A stretch of DNA of 5,163 bases from Oscillospiraceae bacterium. GTDB lineage: Bacteria; Bacillota; Clostridia; Oscillospirales; Oscillospiraceae. The stretch lies in the NCBI GenBank assembly GCA_017501805.1, contig JAFVWG010000136.1:1-5163 (forward strand), given 5' to 3'. The notes under the pieces were generated by a model that had not been told where the DNA came from, searched no databases, and worked only from the letters and a program-made list of their open reading frames with translations. The position numbers were made by a program, and so were the translations under genes. Position 1 is the stretch's first letter; every line of letters starts with the position of its first letter. Below, in pieces: positions 1 to 5,024 of the stretch.

Positions 1-1
1 G

Positions 2-832
2 CTCGCGCGGCACGGGATGCATTTTTCCAAAGCAAAAGGGCAGAACTTTCTCTGCGTGGCAAGCGTTCCGATGGAGATCGCCGCCCTCAGCGGTGCGGAC
101 GAAGAGAGCGGCGTGCTGGAGATCGGCCCCGGCGTCGGCTGTCTGACCAAGGAGCTTTGCGCGCTTGCAAAAAAGGTACTCGCCGTCGAGGTGGACGAGG
201 CGCTGCGCCCCATCCTTGCCGAGACGATGGCAGACGCGGACAATCTGGAGCTGCTCTTCGGAGATGTGCTCCGTCAGAATATCCCCGAGCTGGTCGACGA
301 GCATTTTTCCGGAATGCGGCGGATCGCCTGCGCAAATCTCCCCTACTACATCACGACGCCCATTCTGACGGCGCTGCTGGAAACAGAGTGCTTTGACGCC
401 GTCACCGTTATGGTGCAGAAGGAGGTCGCCGAGCGCATCTGTGCAAGACCGGGAACGTCCGAATACGGCGCGTTCACCGTTTTTTGCCGCTACTACGCCG
501 ATGCGGAGATCGTCCTGCAGGTGCCGTCCGACTGCTTTATACCGCAGCCGAAGGTGGACTCCGCTGTTGTTCGGCTTTCCGTTCGCGGCACGCCGCCCTG
601 CGAGATCCCCGACAAGGCGCTGTTTTTCAAGGTCGTGCGCGCATCCTTCGCACACCGCCGCAAGACGCTCCGCAACGGGCTCTCCTCCGGCTTCCCGCAG
701 ATCCCGAAGGATGCCGTCTCGGCGATCCTCGCCGAATGCGGACTTCCCGAGACCGTCCGCGGAGAAACACTGGATCTCCCCGCCTTCGCACAGCTCGCCG
801 AGGCCGTCGGCAGACATCTGAAAAACGCATAA
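2..832 (+). CDS. rsmA: 16S rRNA (adenine(1518)-N6/adenine(1519)-N6) dimethyltransferase RsmA/KsgA, N-terminus cut by window edge
   Basis: RsmA uses S-adenosylmethionine to dimethylate two adjacent adenines in the 3'-terminal hairpin of 16S rRNA, a late step in small-subunit assembly in the cytoplasm. Counting from the internal Met at base 17, the SAM-binding motif EIGPGVGCLT is at residues 35-44, the acidic ribose-binding VEVD at 57-60, GDVL at 82-85, the catalytic NLPYY at 107-111, PQPKVDSAV at 176-184 and the C-terminal FAHRRKTLRNGL at 211-222. The frame is open upstream of that Met and reads LARHG before MHFSKAKGQNFL. This matches the family's conserved N-terminus (a residue run ending in -GF/Y-x-FSKxxGQNFL), so the true start lies left of the window and Met17 is internal. 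The protein seen (271 residues from that Met) is close to full length. It ends at TAA 830-832 and is followed by a terminator. Sampled lines are about 62-67% GC, higher than the rest of the window. Family assignment is very secure; the start is unknown. Confidence 0.96.
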   Translation, partial: LARHGMHFSKAKGQNFLCVASVPMEIAALSGADEESGVLEIGPGVGCLTKELCALAKKVLAVEVDEALRPILAETMADADNLELLFGDVLRQNIPELVDEHFSGMRRIACANLPYYITTPILTALLETECFDAVTVMVQKEVAERICARPGTSEYGAFTVFCRYYADAEIVLQVPSDCFIPQPKVDSAVVRLSVRGTPPCEIPDKALFFKVVRASFAHRRKTLRNGLSSGFPQIPKDAVSAILAECGLPETVRGETLDLPAFAQLAEAVGRHLKNA

Positions 833-848
833 CCCTTTTGGGAACGGA

Positions 849-881
849 AAAGAGCCGGGCTTCAAAGCCCGACTCTTTTTT
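849..881. terminator. Bidirectional intrinsic terminator between rsmA and the convergent operon
   Basis: A 12-base arm (849-860, AAAGAGCCGGGC) and its partner (867-878, GCCCGACTCTTT) enclose a 6-base loop, with a T run at 876-881 for rightward transcripts and a shorter T run (848-851 read on the minus strand) for leftward ones. The arms match except at 855/872. That position is a C-A mismatch in the rightward RNA but a G-U pair in the leftward RNA, so the leftward hairpin is fully paired. It lies 16 bases after the rsmA stop and 48 bases beyond the end of the minus-strand operon, so it probably ends both. Confidence 0.85.
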
Positions 882-929
882 CGCCCATGAAACACATACC
901 GGGAAAATGCCTTCTCCCGTGAATCCGAA

Positions 930-2435
930 TTATTCCGCAAACAGGGTGTTGATCCGCTGAAGCGTCTGTCGCACCAGCTGCTCGCCGCCCGCGTGACCGA
1001 CCTGACCGGAAGACAGGAACGCGCTGTAATGACCGCCCTTCTCCGCCTTTTCCGTGGGAAGATATCCCTCCGTGCCGTTGGCAAGCTGGATCAGGAAGGT
1101 CTGCTCCGCCAGAGAACGTGCCTTGATCTGATTGCCGTAATCGAGGAACAGCTCAAACGGATTGGTTGCTATGGCAATGCTGCCGAGCCGCATAATATGC
1201 ACCTCTGCAGGCATCACATCGACATAGTTCTGCTGTTCGAAGCGCTTCAGCATTCCAAGATGCACCTGAAGGCGCGCAGCGTCGTTATAATCAACATCCG
1301 TCTTGTCCTGCAGATATTCGCGAATCGCCTTTTTCGCCGTCTCCACTTCCGTGAGGGTCGCACGGCGGATCGGCAGCTGCAGCCAATGGACTTCGTGAAC
1401 GAATTCCACATTCTCCTGCGCCTCATCCAAGCCTTCTTCGTATACATCAATGATCTCTCTTGCGATGCGCTTGCCGGTTCTGCGCATACCTGCCAGGTCA
1501 AACATGGAAGGATCGGCTTTTCTCTTGGGTGGGTTGTCGCGCTCGCAGTTGGGGTCGTTGATGGGGCTTTCGGGGTTGACCCAGCGCACCAAGTCTACGG
1601 GGCACTGGTCGCCTGCCGCGCTGCACAGCGGCAGCAGGAACAGGTCATCTCCAAAATGCTGACGCAGAAGCACTTTGACTTCTCCCCAGAAGTCGGGAGA
1701 AACGAAGTGCCGGTGCTGAACGCACTGGGCGGGGCAGGCAAGATTGGCAACAACACCCGTCAACTGCTTCTTCTCATCAAAGACATACATCAGTTCGATG
1801 CCCGAATCGTTTCCGCCTTCAAGGGCCTCAAACACGGCGGTGTTGGTATCGCCCCACATCTGGGCGGTGCCGTCCGAATAGACCGCGCGGCGGCACATAC
1901 CGACCGCGGCACGTCCGAAGGCGTTTGCAAAAGATCCGCTTCGGCGGTTTTTCCACGCCTGCAGCGTTACTTCGCTGATCCTTTCGACCAGGAAGACAAA
2001 GGTATCTTCTTCGCTTATGATCTCGGGATTATGTCCCACCACGGCGCTCTCCACGTACCGCTGACCGGGACGCAGCAAGCTTTCCAGCGTGAATCGGGAG
2101 CTGTTGGACATAAAATGTCCGCCGCTGCGCTGGGTACGGGGATACAACGGACCCGTGTGGGTGTGGATCGCCGAGAAAACGACCTTTGCCGGGTCAAGTC
2201 CCAGCGTGTTATCCTTGATTTTTTCCCGAATCGCATCGGTCAGATTGCAGGCAACGCCGACCAGATCGCAGCTGACCAGCACCATCTGCTCATCCCCTGC
2301 CTGAACTGCCATTGCAGTGGCGGTCAGGGGCTTTTCCACATGAGTCGAAATTCTTTCGGCAAACTGACCGGAAAGAGATACTTTCTTATCCGGGGTGATG
2401 CTGATCTCAGACCAGCCGATCAGCAATTTATTCAT
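930..2435 (-). CDS. Neutral/alkaline ceramidase-like (PF04734-type) hydrolase, cytoplasmic, with Cys in the nucleophile motif
   Basis: A 501-residue protein with the metal-amidohydrolase fold of neutral/alkaline ceramidases. Visible signatures, in order: GWSEISITP near the N-terminus (7-15), CDLVG (56-60), metal-site motif HTHTGP (91-96), NLACPAQCVQHRHFVSPDFWGE (231-252) with candidate zinc-ligand His, AAGDQCP (273-279), NPFELF (425-430) with a candidate metal-binding Glu, and GTEGYLPT...GGHY (454-470). In characterised ceramidases the GDVSP motif holds the nucleophilic Ser; here that position is Cys278 (codon TGC). The C-terminal immunoglobulin-like domain of secreted ceramidases seems absent or very short, and there is no signal peptide, so a cytoplasmic enzyme acting on a soluble amide is more likely than a true ceramidase. 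It is the second gene of an operon, starting 2 bases after the GH39 stop. Family membership is clear to me; substrate is unknown. It could equally be a deacylase of an N-acylated sugar or glycoside. Confidence 0.85.
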   Translation of the reverse strand: MNKLLIGWSEISITPDKKVSLSGQFAERISTHVEKPLTATAMAVQAGDEQMVLVSCDLVGVACNLTDAIREKIKDNTLGLDPAKVVFSAIHTHTGPLYPRTQRSGGHFMSNSSRFTLESLLRPGQRYVESAVVGHNPEIISEEDTFVFLVERISEVTLQAWKNRRSGSFANAFGRAAVGMCRRAVYSDGTAQMWGDTNTAVFEALEGGNDSGIELMYVFDEKKQLTGVVANLACPAQCVQHRHFVSPDFWGEVKVLLRQHFGDDLFLLPLCSAAGDQCPVDLVRWVNPESPINDPNCERDNPPKRKADPSMFDLAGMRRTGKRIAREIIDVYEEGLDEAQENVEFVHEVHWLQLPIRRATLTEVETAKKAIREYLQDKTDVDYNDAARLQVHLGMLKRFEQQNYVDVMPAEVHIMRLGSIAIATNPFELFLDYGNQIKARSLAEQTFLIQLANGTEGYLPTEKAEKGGHYSAFLSSGQVGHAGGEQLVRQTLQRINTLFAE

Positions 2436-2437
2436 AA

Positions 2438-3754
2438 TTATACCTCTCCTTTATCCGTTCCTGTGGATTTCAGCAGTACGACCGTATTGGGTGCAAGGGT
2501 GATGCAGCCGCCTGTAAAGACACCGGTGCAGGCGGCGTCCGTGTCGGCGTCCAGCAGATACATATCATAGCTGTCTGCCCCGCCTGTCAGATCTAACCGC
2601 ACCGTTTTTGTTTCCGTAACGGTGTCGTCGTCCGTGTAATAACACAGCAGGATGCTGCTGTTTCCCGCTGCGTCTTTGGCCGCGGAAACATAGATGTCTT
2701 TGTCATCCGCGCGAGCGCTGCACGAGCTTCCCATACGGTAGAGCGTATTGAACATCTTGAAGGGATAGTAGCCCTTCAGCACACCCAGCGTATAGAAGTC
2801 AAACATACCGTTGAGGATCGTGCCGGGACGGGCGTCGTAGTACATCATCATATCCAGAGTGGACTGCTGTCCCGTCAGCATACAGGCTGTGCAGAATGCC
2901 GCGCCTTTCGCGGAGAACACGACCTCCAGATTGTAGACAAACAGATTTTTACGGTCCTTGGTGTAGTTCCATTCGTTGCAGATGGTTTCCGCGTTCCCAT
3001 AGCCGTACTTGGTCAGCTGCTGACGGAGCACCTCCTGCCGAGCCGTCAGCTTCGCAGGATCCGCACAGTAGATGTGCCAGGAAAAGAAGTCCATAGGGAC
3101 CCGGCGGCGCTGCATCTCCTGCAGGAATGCATCCGACCATTCTGTGTCGCGCGCCAGCGCAGGACCGCCGATCTTCAACTGCGGGAAGCGTTCTTTCAGA
3201 TGCTTCGCTGTGATCTCAAACAGATCATAAAACTGTTCCGGAGTACCGCCCCAGGTCTTAGGCCCCAAATCGGGCTCGTTCCAGATCTCCCAGTATTCGA
3301 TATTCCACCGGTGTCCGTCGGCCCAGCCCTCATTGTAGTGAGCAATGATGTGGGCGCAGATCTCTGCCCATTTCCGAAAATCTGCGGGAGGCAGCGTGCC
3401 GTACTTTTTGGTCCAGTGCTCGATCTTCGTGCCCAGACGGTAGAAGGGCTTCGTTCCGTTGTCGAGCATCGCTTCGGTGTATTCGTCCGTCAGGACAAAA
3501 TCATAGGAAGCGGGATCGTTGACATCGGCGCTGAAATCCGGGAACACCGCACTGATGTCCACCACGTGCTCCAACCCGTAGCCGGGGTACAGCGACGCAT
3601 CGTGGTTTCTGGCATAGGGAATGCCTGCATCTCTCCATGCCTCGTGGTTGTTGATCGCCACGTTGGACAGGGCGTGAGCAGGACCGTTGTTCACCGCATG
3701 CATCGGCTTGACAGGCCCCACAACCTGATCAAAGTGAACGGATATCATACACAT
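2438..3754 (-). CDS. GH39-like retaining glycoside hydrolase, cytoplasmic
   Basis: A 438-residue enzyme with a (beta/alpha)8 barrel of the GH39 type (family known for beta-xylosidases and alpha-L-iduronidases), followed by a beta-sandwich-like C-terminal part (about 350-432). The acid/base motif is seen as EIWNEPD with Glu160. The nucleophile is probably Glu261 in ICNEWNY, the NEW/TEW motif on a later strand. Other family-like segments are MHAVNNGP (18-25), GIPYARNHDAS (44-54), KPFYRLGTKIEHW (102-114), KIGGPAL (194-200) and FFSWHIYC (223-230). There is no signal peptide, membrane segment or carbohydrate-binding module, so it should cleave an imported oligosaccharide or glycoside in the cytoplasm. 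The first Met (base 3754) is chosen because AGGAGG lies 9 bases upstream; Met3 would be 15 bases away. It is the promoter-proximal gene of a two-gene operon, opposite a LacI-type regulator. The family is confident; the sugar specificity cannot be read, as GH39 covers several activities. Confidence 0.88.
   Translation of the reverse strand: MCMISVHFDQVVGPVKPMHAVNNGPAHALSNVAINNHEAWRDAGIPYARNHDASLYPGYGLEHVVDISAVFPDFSADVNDPASYDFVLTDEYTEAMLDNGTKPFYRLGTKIEHWTKKYGTLPPADFRKWAEICAHIIAHYNEGWADGHRWNIEYWEIWNEPDLGPKTWGGTPEQFYDLFEITAKHLKERFPQLKIGGPALARDTEWSDAFLQEMQRRRVPMDFFSWHIYCADPAKLTARQEVLRQQLTKYGYGNAETICNEWNYTKDRKNLFVYNLEVVFSAKGAAFCTACMLTGQQSTLDMMMYYDARPGTILNGMFDFYTLGVLKGYYPFKMFNTLYRMGSSCSARADDKDIYVSAAKDAAGNSSILLCYYTDDDTVTETKTVRLDLTGGADSYDMYLLDADTDAACTGVFTGGCITLAPNTVVLLKSTGTDKGEV
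2441..2450 (-). promoter_or_regulatory. Ribosome binding site of the ceramidase-like gene, inside the end of the GH39 gene
   Basis: On the minus strand the last codons of the GH39 gene (Lys-Gly-Glu-Val, AAAGGAGAGGTA) contain AGGAGAGG. It is followed by a 7-base gap that includes the TAA stop at 2440-2438, and then the ATG at 2435-2433. The stop and the next start are separated by only two bases. This fixes the start of the downstream gene and implies translational coupling of the two proteins. Confidence 0.75.
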
Positions 3755-3763
3755 AAAACATTA

Positions 3764-3769
3764 CCTCCT
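3764..3769 (-). promoter_or_regulatory. Ribosome binding site of the GH39 gene
   Basis: On the minus strand AGGAGG is followed by TA and an ATG at 3761-3759, which is too close and opens only a 10-codon frame. The ATG at 3754-3752, at 9 bases spacing, opens the GH39 frame. The spacing decides in favour of 3754 as the start. Confidence 0.8.
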
Positions 3770-3779
3770 GTCTGAATTT

Positions 3780-3808
3780 ATGATAACGGTACATTTTTCG
3801 AAAGTCAA
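3780..3808 (-). promoter_or_regulatory. Sigma-A-type promoter of the GH39/ceramidase-like operon
   Basis: Read on the minus strand, TTGACT (3808-3803) and TATCAT (3785-3780) are separated by exactly 17 bases. Each hexamer has one mismatch from consensus. The expected transcription start is near 3773, giving a leader of about 20 bases that contains the AGGAGG. The TTTCGAAA palindrome at 3796-3803 touches the -35 box, so a bound repressor there would block polymerase. Confidence 0.8.
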
Positions 3809-3838
3809 CGAAACAGGTTCCGAAACTTTTTCGAAAAA
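3794..3838. promoter_or_regulatory. Candidate LacI-family operator cluster in the divergent control region
   Basis: Four CGAAA repeats start at 3799, 3809, 3821 and 3832, with spacings of 10, 12 and 11 bases, close to one DNA turn. The outer two form perfect palindromes centred on CG: TTTCGAAA (3796-3803) and TTTTTCGAAAAA (3827-3838). The third is an imperfect palindrome, GTTCCGAAAC (3817-3826). LacI-family operators are typically palindromes with a central CG. The left site overlaps the operon -35 box and the right site lies just upstream of the regulator's -35 box. The pattern is seen; binding by the adjacent regulator is inferred. Confidence 0.6.
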
Positions 3839-3842
3839 CATC

Positions 3843-3871
3843 TTGACCGTGTTTTTTGTCGGCAGTATAAT
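3843..3871 (+). promoter_or_regulatory. Sigma-A-type promoter of the LacI-family regulator gene
   Basis: TTGACC (3843-3848) and a perfect TATAAT (3866-3871) are separated by 17 bases, five of six and six of six to consensus. The expected transcription start is about 3877-3879, which places the ribosome binding site at the very 5' end of the transcript. It is back-to-back with the operon promoter, with 34 bases between the two -35 boxes. Confidence 0.85.
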
Positions 3872-3875
3872 CGGC

Positions 3876-3885
3876 AGGGGGTGAT
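3876..3885 (+). promoter_or_regulatory. Ribosome binding site deciding the regulator start
   Basis: AGGGGGTGAT resembles the full anti-SD complement (AGGAGGTGAT). It overlaps an in-frame GTG (3881) and sits against an in-frame ATG (3884), so neither can be used efficiently with it. The TTG at 3890 is 8 bases beyond the G run, and the ATG at 3896 is 14 bases beyond. This favours TTG 3890. Confidence 0.6.
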
Positions 3886-3889
3886 GTAT

Positions 3890-4852
3890 TTGACGATGAA
3901 AGAGCTGGCAAAGCTGGCGAATGTATCCGTCTCCACAGTCTCCAAGGCATTCAGTGAGGCGGATGATATCAGTGAAGAAACCCGGGAGCACATTTTTCGT
4001 CTGGCGAGAGAGTCTGGCTGCTACGGTCGTTTTTTCAAGGGAAAATATCACAAAAAGATCGTTGCCATCATCTGCCCGGAGCTGATCGGCAACTACTACA
4101 CCTGCTTTATCGACTGTTTCCGTGAGCTGATCGAAGCTGCGGACGGTATGTGCGTCGTGTCGGCGGATCATTTCAGCCCGTCAAAGCAGGCGGAGCTGAT
4201 CGACTACTACATCGCCTATCTGAAGGTGGACGGACTTCTCGTCTTCAATCTGAACGCACCGATCAAAAAGGCCTACGACAAACCGATCGTGACCCTGTTC
4301 TCCAACAACGCGTCCTATGTGGACTTTGTGCAGGTGGATCTGCGCGGAGCGCTGGACCGTGCGGTGGATCTGCTGCTGGACTGCGGACACAACAAAATCG
4401 CCTTCCTCGGCGAGGAACTGACGAAGGCCAAGGAAGGCTTCTTTCTGGAGGCTGCCGCCAAGCACGGCTACACAGAGCCCATAGTGATCAAAAGCCGCTT
4501 CCGCTTCGAAAAAGCAGGAGAGGACGGGATCGATCGGCTGCTGGAATGCCGATCGGATACCACTGCCGTTATCTGCGCTTACGACAGCATTGCCTACGGT
4601 GCGATCCGACGGTTGAAAGCGGCAGGACTGCAGGTGCCTCAGGACGTTTCCGTCATCGGCATTGACAACATCAGCACAAGCGAGTATACAAAGCCGTCTC
4701 TGACCACCATTGACACCAAGCCTCGGGAGGTCTGCGAGATCGCGTGGGACCTTCTGCAAAAGAAGATGCAGACTTCCGGCTACGGGGTCCGACAGACGAT
4801 CGTCATCGAGCCGAAGCTGATCCTGCGGGACAGCGTGGCACGGCAAGAATAA
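3890..4852 (+). CDS. LacI-family transcriptional regulator, probable repressor of the divergent operon
   Basis: A 320-residue DNA-binding regulator. The N-terminal helix-turn-helix is MKELAKLANVSVSTVSKAF (residues 3-21). A periplasmic-binding-protein-like effector domain follows from about residue 56 (KIVAIICPE at 56-64, VDGLLVFN at 113-120, CGHNKIAFLGEE at 165-176, TAVICAYDSIAYGAIRRL at 225-242, VSVIGIDN at 253-260, PSLTTID at 269-275). The hinge (about 43-56, CYGRFFKGKYHKK) lacks the usual Y-x-PN-x-x-A-x-x-L motif. The Arg usual three residues before the Gly-Phe/Trp of the effector domain (Arg197 of E. coli LacI) appears to be Ala180, and the Asn before Asp in the ANDxxA motif is Tyr231. 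The ligand is therefore probably not a standard one. Start TTG 3890 is preferred from the ribosome binding site; GTG 3881, ATG 3884 and ATG 3896 are in-frame alternatives. Divergent from the GH39 operon, it is likely its regulator and autoregulated. Family very secure; target and ligand inferred. Confidence 0.92.
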   Translation: MTMKELAKLANVSVSTVSKAFSEADDISEETREHIFRLARESGCYGRFFKGKYHKKIVAIICPELIGNYYTCFIDCFRELIEAADGMCVVSADHFSPSKQAELIDYYIAYLKVDGLLVFNLNAPIKKAYDKPIVTLFSNNASYVDFVQVDLRGALDRAVDLLLDCGHNKIAFLGEELTKAKEGFFLEAAAKHGYTEPIVIKSRFRFEKAGEDGIDRLLECRSDTTAVICAYDSIAYGAIRRLKAAGLQVPQDVSVIGIDNISTSEYTKPSLTTIDTKPREVCEIAWDLLQKKMQTSGYGVRQTIVIEPKLILRDSVARQE

Positions 4853-4943
4853 AAAAGAACGCCTTGGGCGTACCTCAATAAGACAGTATGAGAACATTAC
4901 TGGCATAGGGTAGCTGCCGTACAGGAGTGCGACAAGAAAAATT
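4853..4943. other. Intergenic stretch with no recognisable gene, reduced GC
   Basis: Between the regulator stop and the strong hairpin I find no frame with a recognisable product; all three forward frames are closed within a few codons to a few tens of codons. A 5-bp hairpin ACGCC-TTG-GGCGT (4860-4872) followed on the minus strand by a TCTTTTTT-like run (4854-4859) is a weak terminator for leftward transcription only. From 4861 to 5160 the GC content is about 44% by hand count, below the neighbouring regulator. The stretch may be degraded mobile-element sequence. Confidence 0.45.
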
Positions 4944-4981
4944 GGCGATACTTGGTTTTCACAACCAGGTATCGCCTTTTT
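4944..4981 (+). terminator. Strong intrinsic terminator upstream of the tnpV remnant
   Basis: Arms GGCGATACTTGGTT (4944-4957) and AACCAGGTATCGCC (4963-4976) form a 14-bp stem with a single T-G wobble and a 5-base loop, followed by TTTTT (4977-4981). An A-rich run (4937-4941) precedes it, so it could also act on leftward transcripts. It may end the regulator transcript 91 bases after its stop, or insulate the mobile-element gene that follows. Confidence 0.85.
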
Positions 4982-5011
4982 CTATCTTAAACAGAATGTT
5001 TGAATCTTATT

Positions 5012-5017
5012 GGAGGG
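5012..5017 (+). promoter_or_regulatory. Ribosome binding site of the tnpV-like reading frame
   Basis: GGAGGG lies 4 bases before the ATG at 5022 and 7 bases before the ATG at 5025. The second ATG is better spaced and gives an N-terminus MQELNYIRCGDYYIPD. No clear promoter is seen between this and the upstream terminator. Confidence 0.6.
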
Positions 5018-5024
5018 ACATATG

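Noticed and set aside
993..2570. A 525-codon open frame on the + strand opposite the ceramidase-like gene
   Set aside because: It lacks recognisable domains, runs antisense to a gene with clear family motifs, and has no convincing ribosome binding site. It is explained by codon bias of the minus-strand gene leaving few stops in this frame.
3074..3775. A 233-codon open frame on the + strand opposite the GH39 gene
   Set aside because: It is antisense to the segment encoding the GH39 acid/base motif, has no family features and crosses into the operon promoter region. A shadow frame.
3729..3950. Short minus-strand frame starting upstream of the GH39 gene (ATG at 3761 gives MFYVYDIRSL)
   Set aside because: The ATG at 3761 is only 2 bases from AGGAGG and opens ten codons out of frame with GH39. 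It lies in the leader and promoter, so it is unlikely to be a gene; a regulatory leader peptide has no other support.
4860..4872. Small hairpin ACGCC-TTG-GGCGT as a terminator for the regulator
   Set aside because: The stem is only 5 bp and there is no T run on the + strand side. It could act only weakly for leftward transcripts, so the hairpin at 4944-4981 is the better candidate.
4181..4906. A 241-codon open frame on the - strand opposite the regulator
   Set aside because: It is the mirror of the LacI-type coding sequence with no recognisable motifs. Its N-terminal part in 4853-4906 does not resemble a known family to me.
4992..5004. AAACA-GAA-TGTTT palindrome before the tnpV ribosome binding site as an operator
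   Set aside because: It is a 5-base arm in AT-rich sequence with no promoter elements clearly next to it; chance is a sufficient explanation.
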